Source: an uncultured Bacteroidales bacterium
Lineage (GTDB): Bacteria > Bacteroidota > Bacteroidia > Bacteroidales > UBA932
Direction: 5' to 3'
NCBI GenBank assembly: GCA_900321655.1
Contig: ONWU01000007.1
Location: 1-51,570 of the forward strand
DNA: 51,570 bases
Positions 32,760 to 42,115 of this stretch are shown here, one piece after another. The notes under the pieces were generated by a model. It worked only from the letters and a program-made list of their open reading frames with translations, did no database searches and had not been told where the DNA came from. Each line of letters opens with the position of its first letter. The first letter of the stretch is position 1. Position numbers and translations under genes: made by a program.

Positions 32760-33416
32760 CTAGAAGAAGATGCCCAGGGTTACCTTGATACCTTGATAGT
32801 TCTTCGTGTCCTTGTAGGCGGCCACCACAGCGTCTCCTACACTGGCCAGCTTGCCTTCGTTAAAGAGAGGGCCCAGGTTCTTGTACCACTTGACGGTGAG
32901 CTGGATGTGACGGACAAGCTCTATGCCGCCACCCAGGGAGATACCGTAATCCAGCTTGTTCTTGGCATCGTTCAGGGCCTTGGTAACGCCATCTATATCC
33001 ATCGGATAGCTGCCGGCAGAGATAACCTCCTTATTGGCGAACTGATATCCCACAAAGGGTTCTGCCACCAGGAAAGGACGGACCACCAACAGATCTACAC
33101 CCCACTGGACACCCATGCCCAGCTCTATGCAGTGGGCTTTGGTGGAAGAAAGGCCCACGAAGACTCCATCGGGATGATCAATCTTGGCACCCTTCATCTC
33201 ATAGGTAAGTTCCGGCTGAACGGCAAATCCCAGGGGAAGCTTGACCTTATAGGCAATACCGGCGTGGAAGTTGTCCAGGCCCTTGAAATTCTCGCTAAAA
33301 TTCTTGGTATTGATGGAAGTTCTGGAAGTTGTCCAACCGCCAATGATACCAAACTGGGCGTGAGCCACAGCCGTAGTGGCCATCAGGGCCACGATAAGGG
33401 TCAGAATTTTTTTCAT
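32760..33416 (-). CDS. Outer-membrane porin-like beta-barrel
   Basis: A 218-residue exported protein with signal peptide ending AVAHAQ. The mature part begins FGIIGGWTTSRTSINTKNFS, has alternating amphipathic strands and ends KVTLGIFF, typical of the small Bacteroidota PorT/OmpA-like barrel family. The start at 33416 lies 11 bases after trxA. No cargo or ligand can be assigned. Confidence 0.85.
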   Translation of the reverse strand: MKKILTLIVALMATTAVAHAQFGIIGGWTTSRTSINTKNFSENFKGLDNFHAGIAYKVKLPLGFAVQPELTYEMKGAKIDHPDGVFVGLSSTKAHCIELGMGVQWGVDLLVVRPFLVAEPFVGYQFANKEVISAGSYPMDIDGVTKALNDAKNKLDYGISLGGGIELVRHIQLTVKWYKNLGPLFNEGKLASVGDAVVAAYKDTKNYQGIKVTLGIFF

Positions 33417-33427
33417 AAGTATAGTTT

Positions 33428-33742
33428 TTACAGGTTGGCTTTGATCTTTTCCGCCAGGGTGGCCTTGGGCATAGCGCCTACGGTCTTGTCCACCACCTGG
33501 CCGCCCTTGATGAACAGCAGGGTGGGGATGCTCATAATGCGATACTGGGCAGCAATCTCGTCTGCATCGTCCACATTCACCTTCACTACGGAAATCTGGT
33601 CTGCCATTTCTTCCTCCAGCTCGTCCAGAACAGGGGAAAGCATCCGGCAGGGACCGCACCAGGTGGCCCAGAAGTCTACGATAACCAGTTTATTGTCTGC
33701 GATGAGCTCGCTGAAGTTGGTATTGGTTGCTACTTTTGCCAT
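33428..33742 (-). CDS. trxA: Thioredoxin
   Basis: A 104-residue cytoplasmic thioredoxin with active site WATWCGPCRML and cis-Pro loop IMSIPTLLFIKGG. It reduces protein disulfides using thioredoxin reductase, which is not in the window. No signal peptide is present. It appears to lead a run of eight genes down to trmB. Confidence 0.97.
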   Translation of the reverse strand: MAKVATNTNFSELIADNKLVIVDFWATWCGPCRMLSPVLDELEEEMADQISVVKVNVDDADEIAAQYRIMSIPTLLFIKGGQVVDKTVGAMPKATLAEKIKANL

Positions 33743-33763
33743 AACAATTGTGCTTTTAATTCA

Positions 33764-33771
33764 CAAATATA
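33764..33771 (-). promoter_or_regulatory. -7 box TATATTTG of trxA
   Basis: Minus-strand TATATTTG, a full match to TAnnTTTG, lies 21 bases before the trxA start and separates the efflux operon from the trxA run. The -33 match is poor. Confidence 0.6.
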
Positions 33772-33782
33772 AACATTTTCTT

Positions 33783-34076
33783 TTACAATGCTTCTTCTAC
33801 GGGAAGCACATAGGCCTTGAGGCCCAGGTTGGGATTGGCCTTGTCCGTGTCTCTCAGGTGGGCCATGATGGGAGCCGCCAGGGCGTCTTCCACCACCGAG
33901 AGAAGGGCGTGGTTCTGGGTGGGCCAGGCGTGGCTGCCCAGATGGGGCTCTCCGCTTTCCGTTCCACGGCCGCCAATCTCGCTCCACACGGTGTATCCGC
34001 GCTGTCCCAGACCTTCCAAAAGCTCTACAATCTCCTGATTGTAGGCCTGATTGTATGCAATGAAAATCGCTTTCAT
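33783..34076 (-). CDS. PG0541-type PII-like protein linked to an RND pump
   Basis: A 97-residue cytoplasmic protein (MKAIFIAYNQAYNQEIVELL) with a ferredoxin-like alpha/beta pattern and the central YTVWSEIGGRGTESGEPHLG. It matches the small PG0541 family that in Bacteroidales follows RND efflux pump genes. A regulatory or sensing role for the pump is likely by analogy to PII proteins but unproven. It starts one base after the pump gene. Confidence 0.82.
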   Translation of the reverse strand: MKAIFIAYNQAYNQEIVELLEGLGQRGYTVWSEIGGRGTESGEPHLGSHAWPTQNHALLSVVEDALAAPIMAHLRDTDKANPNLGLKAYVLPVEEAL

Positions 34077-34077
34077 A

Positions 34078-37000
34078 TTACTTGTTCCTTCTAGCTTTGC
34101 GTTTGGCGCGGTGCTCGGTGAATCCGCAGTACAGGACCGGGATGAGCACCAGCGTAATGAGGGTGGAAATACTCAGACCCCAGGCCACCGTGGTACCCAG
34201 GCCGTTCCACATCTCGGAACCTTCTCCGCGGCCCAGGGCCATCGGGAGCATACCCAGAACCGTAGTGAGGGTGGTCATCAGAATAGGACGGAGACGGGCG
34301 CGGGCGGCCGTTACGGAGGCGTCCCTGACACTGTAGCCACGCTCCTGCAGCAGGATGGTGTAGTCTATGAGCACGATACCGTTTTTCACCACGATACCCA
34401 GCAGGATGATGATACCGATGGCCGACATCATGCCCACCGCCATATTGGCAGCCATATTGCCCAGGGCTACGCCCACGAAGGCAAAGGGGATGGAGAACAT
34501 AATCACGAACGGTCCCATAAAGGATTCGAACTGGGAGGCCATCACCATATACACCAGGATCACAATCAGAAGGGCCAGCAGAATCATGCTGGAGAACATC
34601 CTCTGCTGCTCCTCGTAGTCTCCGCCGATCTGCCAGGAAAGCCCCTGGGGCAGCGGATTGGCATTCAGGTAATTCTGCACGTACTCCACACCGTCGCTGA
34701 GCGCCTTGCCGCTGGCCATAACTCCGTTCACGGAAATGTAGCGGTCGCGGTTCTTTCGCTGAATGGTGGGCGGAACCTTGGATTCCACAATCCGGCCCAG
34801 GTCCTTTACCTTGAGGGTGCGGCCCTGCGCATTGGTAATGAGGACATTCTCCAGGTCTTCCATACTGGTACGGAACTCCGGAGCATAACGCACGCGGATG
34901 TTGTACTCTTCACCGTCTTCGCGGTAGTAGGAAGCCACGGAGCCCGACATGGCGGCCGATACGGCCATGGCGGCAGTTACCGAATTGAGGCCGTTGAGGG
35001 CCAGTTTTTCGCGGTCGAAATCCACCTCATATTCGGGCGTGTACTGGTCTCTGGAAAGGATGGCCTGGGCAAACAGGCCGCTTTCCATCATCTGGTTGCG
35101 GATGGCGCGGGCCGCGTTTTCCGTCTCCTCAAAATCGTAGCCGTAAATCTCCAGCTGTACCGAAGCGCGGCCACCCATGCCCATTCCTTCCGTCACATTG
35201 AAGCGGTTCAGTTCCGGGAACATCTTCAAATCCTCGCGGATGACATCGGCAATCTCGGAAACCGAGCGCTTGCGCTTTTCCATCGAGCCCACGTTGATGT
35301 TCATCGAGATAAGGTAGGTACCGTTCTGCTGCATCGAAGCGAAGGCATTTTCCGAATCGGCCTGGCCGAAGCTGTAGCTCATCACCACCACCTCGGGGAC
35401 ATCGGCCCTGATCTTTTCGTAAATGCGCTCCGCCACTTCGCGCGTGACATCCTGTGCCGTTCCGATGGGCAGTTCGATGGTGGCGCGAAGACGGCCGGCG
35501 TCGGAGTTGGGGAAGAATTCCGTCTTCATCCGGGGGACGTAGAGGGCCATCACTGCTGCGAAGATGACCACGGCGGCGGCCAGGATCAGCTTCTTGTGGT
35601 TCATACACCAGGCGATGAAGCGGGAATAAGCGGCCGATACACTGTCCAGGAAGCGGTTCACATAGCTGAACACCCACACATACAGTTTGTTGGTGGTGGG
35701 TTTGTTGTTCATCAGAAGGGCGCACAGCATCGGGATCAGCGTCAGGGCTGCCGTGGTGGACACGATCATAATGATGGACACGATGAAGCCCAACTGACGG
35801 AACATGATGCCGGCCATGCCGGTCATCATCGTAAGGGGCATAAACACGCACAGCATAGTGAGCGTGGAAGCGATAACGGAAATACCCACCTCGGCCGTAC
35901 CGTGCACGGCGGCTTCCTTGGGCTTCTCTCCCCTCTCCAGGTGTGATGTCACGTTTTCCAGCACCACGATGGCATCGTCCACCACCATACCGATGGCTAT
36001 GGACAGGGCGCTCATGGAGATGATGTTAAGCGTGTTGCCCGTGGCAAAGAGGTACATCAGGGAAGCCAGCAGGGCGATAGGGATGGACAGCACCACGATG
36101 AGGGTACCCTTCAGACGGCCCAGGAAGAGGAACACCACCAGCATAACCACCAGGAAGGTGATGAGGATGGTCTCTTTCAGGGAGCCGATGGTACGGAGGA
36201 TGTTGTCCGAGTTATCCACCACCGTGATGATCTTGATATCGGCCGGAAGATTGCGCTCCAGGCCGGCCAGGGTGGCTTTTACCTTTCTGATAACCTCAAC
36301 GGTATTGTAGCCGGACTGCTTCTGGATGAAAATCTGGGCGCCGCGTTCTGCATTGGTGTAGGATTCCTGGGATTTCTCCTCCACGGAATCCACGATGCGG
36401 GCCACGTCGCGAAGGTAGATGGTGCCACCATTGACAGATCCCAGCACGATATTCAGCAGTTCGGAAGGATCCTGGAACTCTTTCTTGATGCGGAGGGTAT
36501 AGGTATCGGAGCCGATATCGATGCTGCCGGAAGGGATGTTCCGGTTCTCGGAAGCGATGACGGACGATATGGCGTTGATGCTCAGGTTATAGGCCTCCAG
36601 TTTGGAAGGGTCGCAGTAGACCTGGATCTCACGCTTCGGAGCACCGGCCACAGACACCGTTCCCACGCCCGTCACACGGGCCAGGGGGGTGGCCACCCGC
36701 TCTTCCAGGATCTTGTCCAGGGCGCTGACGCTCTGGTCGGCCGTGGCGGAGAGGATGAGGATGGGGAGGTCGTCCGCGCTGAATTTGAAGATGAAGGGGG
36801 ACGATGCTCCGTCCGGGAGGCTCTGGCTCACCATATCCAATTTGTCACGGACATCGTTGGTGGCCTCTTCGATGGGCGTTCCATACTCGAATTCCAGGGT
36901 GAGGACGGCAATGTTCTCACGGGAATTGGAGGTGAGGTTCTTCAGTCTGGGGACGCCGTTCAGGGAGTTCTCCAGTACCTTGGTGAGGTTGTTCTCCACA

Positions 37001-37173
37001 TCCTCGGCCGATGCGCCGGGATAGGAGCTCATCACCATGATGGTGTTGGATTCAAAATCCGGGAAGTTATCCACCGGCAGCTGGACCAGGGAGAAGATAC
37101 CCAGGATGGCCAGCGCCAGGAAGACCAGCGCGGTGGTGACCGGATGTTCTACGGAAGATCTGTAGATGCTCAT
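34078..37173 (-). CDS. RND efflux transporter, inner-membrane pump (AcrB/HAE1 family)
   Basis: A 1031-residue proton-driven exporter. It starts MSIYRSSVEHPVTTALVFLA and has twelve membrane helices in two halves with two large periplasmic loops. The proton-relay pair is seen in SIAIGMVVDDAIVVLENVTS (helix 4). Other family motifs are QLPVDNFPDFESNTIMVMSS and, in the second half, GIVVKNGIVLIDY. Substrates cannot be read from sequence; the HAE1-like group exports amphiphiles, including drugs and bile acids. The start overlaps the adaptor stop (ATGA). Confidence 0.95.
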   Translation of the reverse strand: MSIYRSSVEHPVTTALVFLALAILGIFSLVQLPVDNFPDFESNTIMVMSSYPGASAEDVENNLTKVLENSLNGVPRLKNLTSNSRENIAVLTLEFEYGTPIEEATNDVRDKLDMVSQSLPDGASSPFIFKFSADDLPILILSATADQSVSALDKILEERVATPLARVTGVGTVSVAGAPKREIQVYCDPSKLEAYNLSINAISSVIASENRNIPSGSIDIGSDTYTLRIKKEFQDPSELLNIVLGSVNGGTIYLRDVARIVDSVEEKSQESYTNAERGAQIFIQKQSGYNTVEVIRKVKATLAGLERNLPADIKIITVVDNSDNILRTIGSLKETILITFLVVMLVVFLFLGRLKGTLIVVLSIPIALLASLMYLFATGNTLNIISMSALSIAIGMVVDDAIVVLENVTSHLERGEKPKEAAVHGTAEVGISVIASTLTMLCVFMPLTMMTGMAGIMFRQLGFIVSIIMIVSTTAALTLIPMLCALLMNNKPTTNKLYVWVFSYVNRFLDSVSAAYSRFIAWCMNHKKLILAAAVVIFAAVMALYVPRMKTEFFPNSDAGRLRATIELPIGTAQDVTREVAERIYEKIRADVPEVVVMSYSFGQADSENAFASMQQNGTYLISMNINVGSMEKRKRSVSEIADVIREDLKMFPELNRFNVTEGMGMGGRASVQLEIYGYDFEETENAARAIRNQMMESGLFAQAILSRDQYTPEYEVDFDREKLALNGLNSVTAAMAVSAAMSGSVASYYREDGEEYNIRVRYAPEFRTSMEDLENVLITNAQGRTLKVKDLGRIVESKVPPTIQRKNRDRYISVNGVMASGKALSDGVEYVQNYLNANPLPQGLSWQIGGDYEEQQRMFSSMILLALLIVILVYMVMASQFESFMGPFVIMFSIPFAFVGVALGNMAANMAVGMMSAIGIIILLGIVVKNGIVLIDYTILLQERGYSVRDASVTAARARLRPILMTTLTTVLGMLPMALGRGEGSEMWNGLGTTVAWGLSISTLITLVLIPVLYCGFTEHRAKRKARRNK

Positions 37174-38174
37174 AGTACGTTCACCTTAACGCCGTCCCTC
37201 AGGAGGGCCTGGCCCTTGACAACTACACGGGCTCCTTCTTCCAGGCCGGAGAGCACTTCGTACTCCTGGCCCATATGGCGGCCCACCGTTACGGGAAGAT
37301 AACTCACCGTATTATCGGCCCTGAGCACGTAGATAAAGCGCGTGCCGGTGCCTTCCTGCTTCACCAGGGCCTTGTCCGGCACGATGACGCTGCGGCGGGT
37401 GCCGAAGTTCACGGTAACGCGGGCGTACATCCCTGGACGCAGCACGCGGTCTGTGTTGGGCACCACCACCTCTGCCTTGAAGGTGTGGGTGGCGGGGTCG
37501 ATGGTGGGATACAGGCGGTCCACCTTGCCGGAGAATTCCTGTCCGGGAATGGCATCCACGGTGAGGCTCACCTTATCTCCCTTTCTGATTTTGGTATATT
37601 CGCTTTCAGAGATGCCCACCAGCAGCTTCACGGGAGTTACCTGCTGCACGGTGAAAAGCGGGGCGCTCATGGAGAAAAGGTCTCCGGCGTCAAAATTGCG
37701 GGCGCTCACGTACCCGGTGATGGGGCTGCGGAGGATGGTGTTCTCGCGCAGATTGGCGAGGTTGCTCTTGCGGAGTTTGTAGCCCAGCTCGGCGGTCTCA
37801 AAGTCACTCTGGGAGACGCCGCCCTCGGCATACAGGCCCTTCAGGCGCTCGTATTCGATATCGTCATTCTGGACCTGCAGTTCTGTCTGCTCCAGCTGGA
37901 GACGGTCCATTTCGGCCAGGATCTGACCCTTGACCACATAATCTCCCACCTCCACATTGATCTTGCGGATGCGGCCGGCGGTCTGGGGAGCTATGTTGTT
38001 AACGGCGTATGCCTGGATGGTGGAGGCATATACATTGTCCTGGGGGACGTCACGGGATTCGGCGGTGGCCACTTCCACGTTGGGCGTCACTACCTCCGGG
38101 GCTTTTTGCGTCTCGCCCTGGTTGCCGCAGGCCACGGCGGCGAGGGCGGCAAGGAGAAGGATACTCTTTTTCAT
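37170..38174 (-). CDS. RND periplasmic adaptor lipoprotein (AcrA/MexA family)
   Basis: A 334-residue membrane-fusion protein. Signal peptide II with Cys16 (LAALAAVACGNQ). Domains in order: a lipoyl-like barrel (APQTAGRIRKINVEVGDYVV), a short helical hairpin (~100-150), a second lipoyl half (ILRSPITGYVSARNFDAGDL), then beta-barrel and membrane-proximal domains. The short hairpin suits contact with a TolC-like channel. It starts 15 bases after the tolC-like gene. Confidence 0.94.
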   Translation of the reverse strand: MKKSILLLAALAAVACGNQGETQKAPEVVTPNVEVATAESRDVPQDNVYASTIQAYAVNNIAPQTAGRIRKINVEVGDYVVKGQILAEMDRLQLEQTELQVQNDDIEYERLKGLYAEGGVSQSDFETAELGYKLRKSNLANLRENTILRSPITGYVSARNFDAGDLFSMSAPLFTVQQVTPVKLLVGISESEYTKIRKGDKVSLTVDAIPGQEFSGKVDRLYPTIDPATHTFKAEVVVPNTDRVLRPGMYARVTVNFGTRRSVIVPDKALVKQEGTGTRFIYVLRADNTVSYLPVTVGRHMGQEYEVLSGLEEGARVVVKGQALLRDGVKVNVL

Positions 38175-38189
38175 ATCTGTACTTTTTTA

Positions 38190-39695
38190 TTATTCGGTGA
38201 AATCATAGCCCAGGGTCTGCTCCAGACTGGCCTTGGCCACTACAAAATTATAGATGGCCTGCACGGCCTGCATACGGGCCTGGGTGAGCGTGAGCTCCGT
38301 ATTGTTCAGGTCTGTGAACGTGCTCTTGCCCAGCTGATAGCTTCTGGAGGCAATGTCATAGGCCTTTTCGGCCGATACGAGGGCGCTCTTCGCGGCATCG
38401 TAGGTTTTCATCGCCGTTTCCATCGTGGAAAGGTTCTGGCGGATGCCGATGCGAAGCTGGCGCTCCGTATTCTCCCGCTGAAGTTCCAGCTCACTGGCCT
38501 GCACCCGCGTCTGCTTGATGGTGTGGTAACGCTGGCCACCGGAGAAGATGGGGATGCTCAGGTTGAACACCATCGTGCTGGAGGGCAGCCATTTCCACTG
38601 ACTCAGGTTGAACTTGTCGCTCTGGGTGTAGTAGTTGTAGCTCAGCTGCATCGAAAGGGTGGGAATGTAGGCGTACTGCTGCATCCGGATCTGCTTGGCC
38701 AGCATTTCGGCCTGCTGGGCCAGCTGGCGCATCTGGGAGTTGCGGTCCAGGGAAGCCTCCGTTCCTTCATTGAAATCGTAGAACATACGCTCCGCGTAAT
38801 CCTCCAGCTTGCCGCTCACGTCCACGGGCCGGTCCAGGTCTATTCCCATCACGGCTTTCAGCTGCCAGAGGGACAGGTAGATGGCATTTTCCGCATTGTA
38901 GACGTTGGGGATGGCGGCGGCCAGGGAGCTCTTGGCGCGAGCCAGGTCCATCTCAGAGGCTTTCTGCACGTTGTATCGGCTTTCAGTGAACTTGTAGTTC
39001 TGCACCGCATTCTCGTACACGGCGTTGTATACATCGTAGGAGGCCTTGGCCATCAGAACGGCAAAGAAGGCCTGTTTGACAGACGCCACCGTTCCCAGGC
39101 GGGATTCGCGGGCCTTTTCCACGGCCTGCTCCACCTGGTCTCCGGTGAGACGGAGGCTCTCCCAAAGCTGGAAGTTGATAACCGGCATGGTGGCGCTGAG
39201 GCCCAGGGTTACCTGGTTGCGTCGGCCCATTTCAATGGCGCCGTCTCCGGAACCTTCTTCCTGAGGATCGGGAGTGGGAGGGACGTACGGGATAAAGGGC
39301 GTACCGGTAGCCTGGTACAACTGATCTATGTAATACATAATGGGCTCCATCAGGCTGGCCATCATACCGGCCATACCGCCACCGGAGCCAGAGCCACTCT
39401 CATCGTCCGAGCCGAAGTATACCTTCTGCTTCTGGATGGCGTAACTATACATGCCGGAGGCATTGATCTGGGGGAAGAGGGCCCCGTAGGAACCCTTCTG
39501 CGCATATTTCACGCGCTGAATCTCCATATCGGCCACCTTTACGGAAGTGTTTTCCGAGAGGGCGATCTTGATGGCGTCGTCCAGGGAGAGAACCAGGGTG
39601 GAGTCTCCGGCGGGACGCTCATTTCCTTGAAACTGTGCCCACGCCTGACAGGGGATTATCAGCGCAAGCAGTAAAACGATTCTTCTAACACACAT
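38190..39695 (-). CDS. TolC-family outer-membrane efflux channel
   Basis: A 501-residue outer-membrane protein with signal peptide MCVRRIVLLLALIIPCQAWAQ. Two homologous halves of long helices carry the TolC repeats (LSLDDAIKIALSENTSVKVA and, near the end, YQLGKSTFTDLNNTELTLTQ). An unusual Gly/Ser-rich, Met-rich loop (GSGSGGGMAGMMASLMEPIM) lies in the first half, in the region of the outer barrel. It is the first gene of the pump operon. Confidence 0.93.
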   Translation of the reverse strand: MCVRRIVLLLALIIPCQAWAQFQGNERPAGDSTLVLSLDDAIKIALSENTSVKVADMEIQRVKYAQKGSYGALFPQINASGMYSYAIQKQKVYFGSDDESGSGSGGGMAGMMASLMEPIMYYIDQLYQATGTPFIPYVPPTPDPQEEGSGDGAIEMGRRNQVTLGLSATMPVINFQLWESLRLTGDQVEQAVEKARESRLGTVASVKQAFFAVLMAKASYDVYNAVYENAVQNYKFTESRYNVQKASEMDLARAKSSLAAAIPNVYNAENAIYLSLWQLKAVMGIDLDRPVDVSGKLEDYAERMFYDFNEGTEASLDRNSQMRQLAQQAEMLAKQIRMQQYAYIPTLSMQLSYNYYTQSDKFNLSQWKWLPSSTMVFNLSIPIFSGGQRYHTIKQTRVQASELELQRENTERQLRIGIRQNLSTMETAMKTYDAAKSALVSAEKAYDIASRSYQLGKSTFTDLNNTELTLTQARMQAVQAIYNFVVAKASLEQTLGYDFTE

Positions 39696-39783
39696 AAAAC
39701 TAACTAAATAAGGAATTTCATTGCTACAAATATCGCGCCATATTTTAAGAATTTTTAAATTGTCATGCTCCGCAATATTTTTG

Positions 39784-39791
39784 TATCTTTG
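39784..39791 (+). promoter_or_regulatory. -7 box TATCTTTG of lgt
   Basis: TATCTTTG ends eight bases before the lgt start codon, with a TTG 21 bases further upstream. A transcript from here would be nearly leaderless. Confidence 0.7.
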
Positions 39792-39799
39792 TAGCTGCT

Positions 39800-40681
39800 A
39801 TGGAATATTTGGCTATACACTGGAATATAGACCCCGCCATCCTGCATATCGGGGGCTTTGAACTCAGGTGGTACTCCCTGCTTTTTGTAAGCGGATTCAT
39901 CCTGGGCTGGTACATTATGAAGAGTTTCTTTGTCCGGGAAAAAATCAGCACAGACCTTCTGGACCCTATGCTGTATATGCTCCTCATCTGCACCATCGTG
40001 GGTGCCCGTCTGGGTCACTGTCTGTTCTACCAGCCAGACTATTACCTGGGCAGCTGGAAGGGTTTCCTGGAAATCTTTATGCCCTGGAAGGGCGGCCTTG
40101 CCAGCCACGGCGGCACGCTGGCCCTGCTGCTGGGCATCTGGTGGTACGCCCGCAAGTACGGCCCCAAAAACGATTTCGACTTTGTCTGGGTGCTGGATCA
40201 CCTGGTGATCCCGGTGTCCTTTGCCGCCTGCTTCATCCGCCTGGGGAACCTGTTCAATTCAGAAATCTACGGCGGCCCCACCAACCTTCCCTGGGGTTTT
40301 GTGTTTGAGCGCAACGGAGAAACCGTCCCCTGCCACCCTACCCAGCTCTACGAAGCCGGAACGTATCTCCTTCTGGGCTGCGTTCTGATGTGGCTATACT
40401 GGAAAAAACTGGATAAAGTGTATCGCGGCACGTTTGTGGGCATCTTCCTCACCGTGTGCTTCGGTGCCCGTTTCCTCATCGAATTCATCAAGAACGACCA
40501 GGTGGAATTCGAGGCCAATATGGCACTGAATATGGGTCAGCTCCTCAGCATTCCCTTCGTCCTTCTCGGCATCGGCTTCCTGGTGTACGCCTACACCCGA
40601 AAGCTCCCCGCCCGGGCCGTCCATCCGGACCCTGCCCCCAAAGCCAAGCCCGAAACCCACTATGCCCGTCCGCTGAAATAA
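39800..40681 (+). CDS. lgt: Prolipoprotein diacylglyceryl transferase
   Basis: A 293-residue membrane enzyme that attaches diacylglycerol to the lipobox Cys, the first step in making the many lipoproteins of this window. Conserved elements are GARLGHCLFYQPDYYL, GGLASHGGTLALLLGIWWYA, the signature FIRLGNLFNSEIYGGPT and HPTQLYEAGTYLLLG. The C-terminal 20 residues are a Pro/Lys-rich tail. It converges with pgk, with repeat R2 between. Confidence 0.95.
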   Translation: MEYLAIHWNIDPAILHIGGFELRWYSLLFVSGFILGWYIMKSFFVREKISTDLLDPMLYMLLICTIVGARLGHCLFYQPDYYLGSWKGFLEIFMPWKGGLASHGGTLALLLGIWWYARKYGPKNDFDFVWVLDHLVIPVSFAACFIRLGNLFNSEIYGGPTNLPWGFVFERNGETVPCHPTQLYEAGTYLLLGCVLMWLYWKKLDKVYRGTFVGIFLTVCFGARFLIEFIKNDQVEFEANMALNMGQLLSIPFVLLGIGFLVYAYTRKLPARAVHPDPAPKAKPETHYARPLK

Positions 40682-40697
40682 GCCCGACGGTTTTCTT

Positions 40698-40778
40698 GCT
40701 GATTAGCAGGTTGTTATAAATTGAGGGGTGCACTTCCAGGTGCACCCCTCAATTCGTAAGTCGCTATTAGCTAGCGAC
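40698..40778. repeat. Palindromic intergenic repeat, copy R2
   Basis: The core GAGGGGTGCAC-TTCCAG-GTGCACCCCTC is flanked by GCTGATTAGCAGG...TTATAAATT and AATTCGTAAGTCGCTATTAGC. In reverse complement it aligns with R3 through core and both arms. It lies between the convergent lgt and pgk genes and probably terminates both. Confidence 0.8.
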
Positions 40779-40793
40779 ATATGTGCCGATGGC

Positions 40794-42047
40794 TTAGTCC
40801 TGGATGGCAGCGATGCCGGGGAGGATTTTGCCTTCGATGGCTTCCAGCATAGCGCCGCCGCCGGTGGAGACGTAGCTCACCTTGTCGGCGTAACCCATCT
40901 GGGTAACGGCAGCTACGGAGTCACCGCCACCTACCAGGGTGTAGGCGCCGTTCTTGGTGGCCTCGGCCAGGTCTTCTGCGATCTGCAGGGTGCCCTTGGC
41001 AAAGTTGGGCAGCTCGAATACGCCCACAGGGCCGTTCCAGAGAATGGTCTTGGAGCTGAGGATGATCTTCTTCCAGTTCTCCAGGCTCTCAGGTGCGGCG
41101 TCCATACCCTCCCAGTCGTCAGGAATCTCGGTGATGGGGAAGATCTTGCGGGGCGTATCATTGTCGAAAGCCTGGCCGCAGACAGTGGCCACGCTCAGGG
41201 ACAGGTTCACACCACGCTCCTTGGCTTCCTTCATGATCTCGAGGGCATCGGGAATGAGTTCATCCTCGTGCAGGGACAGGCCGATATGACCACCCTGGGC
41301 CTTGATGAAGGTATAACCCATGCCGCCGCCGATGATGAGGTTGTCCACCTTGCCCACCAGGTTCTTCAGAACGGCAAGCTTGGAGCTCACCTTGGAACCG
41401 CCGATGATAGCGGTGAGGGGACGCTGGGCATTCTTGAGGACATTGTCGATGGCCTTGATTTCGCCTTCCATCAGGTAGCCGAACATCTTGTCATTGGGGA
41501 AGTACTCGGCGATGAGGGCGGTGGAACCGTGGGCACGGTGAGCGGTGCCGAAAGCATCGTTGATGTAGCAGTCGGCATAGCTGGCCAGCTTCTTCACGAA
41601 TTCCTTCTGGGAAGCCTTCACGGCAGCCTTGGCGGCTTTCTTCTCCTCGTCGGAAGCATCCTCGGCCAGGCCGCGGGGTTTGCCTTCCTCTTCGGCGTAG
41701 AAGCGGAGGTTCTCCAGCAGGAGGGCCTCACCGGGCTTCAGGGCAGCGGCCTGTGCATCGGCCTTCTGGCAGTCATCGGCGAACTGGACGGGAACGCCCA
41801 AGCATTCGCTCACGCGGCCCACGATGTGCTTGAGGGAGAACTTGGGATCTACCTTCTTGGGACGGCCCAGGTGGGACATAATGATGACGGAACCGCCTTC
41901 GGCCAGCACCTTCTTGAGGGTGGGCATAGCCCTGCGGATACGGGTGTCATCCGTGATTTCGAAATTCTCGTTCAGGGGAACGTTGAAGTCTACACGAACG
42001 ATGGCTTTCTTGCCCTTGAAATCGTACTTGTCAATAAACTGTTGCAT
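40794..42047 (-). CDS. pgk: Phosphoglycerate kinase
   Basis: A 417-residue glycolytic kinase that makes ATP from 1,3-bisphosphoglycerate. Conserved stretches: [54 protein letters not shown] and the nucleotide site [14 protein letters not shown]. The start at 42047 ([10 protein letters not shown]) is chosen because the upstream extension to 42110 would cross the promoter. No insert or truncation is visible. Confidence 0.97.
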   Translation of the reverse strand: MQQFIDKYDFKGKKAIVRVDFNVPLNENFEITDDTRIRRAMPTLKKVLAEGGSVIIMSHLGRPKKVDPKFSLKHIVGRVSECLGVPVQFADDCQKADAQAAALKPGEALLLENLRFYAEEEGKPRGLAEDASDEEKKAAKAAVKASQKEFVKKLASYADCYINDAFGTAHRAHGSTALIAEYFPNDKMFGYLMEGEIKAIDNVLKNAQRPLTAIIGGSKVSSKLAVLKNLVGKVDNLIIGGGMGYTFIKAQGGHIGLSLHEDELIPDALEIMKEAKERGVNLSLSVATVCGQAFDNDTPRKIFPITEIPDDWEGMDAAPESLENWKKIILSSKTILWNGPVGVFELPNFAKGTLQIAEDLAEATKNGAYTLVGGGDSVAAVTQMGYADKVSYVSTGGGAMLEAIEGKILPGIAAIQD

Positions 42048-42064
42048 AGTTATAATGTTTGTAA

Positions 42065-42111
42065 TTTGTTTCCAGTCTGCAAATTTAGCTATCTTTGCAG
42101 AAAATATCAAA
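42065..42111. promoter_or_regulatory. Back-to-back divergent promoters of pgk and the methyltransferase
   Basis: Plus strand: -33 TTTG (42065-42068), 21-bp spacer, -7 TATCTTTG (42090-42097). Minus strand: -33 TTTG (42111-42108), 20-bp spacer, -7 TAAATTTG (42087-42080). The two -7 boxes are only two bases apart, so each promoter lies inside the other's spacer. Confidence 0.75.
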
Positions 42112-42115
42112 CGAT

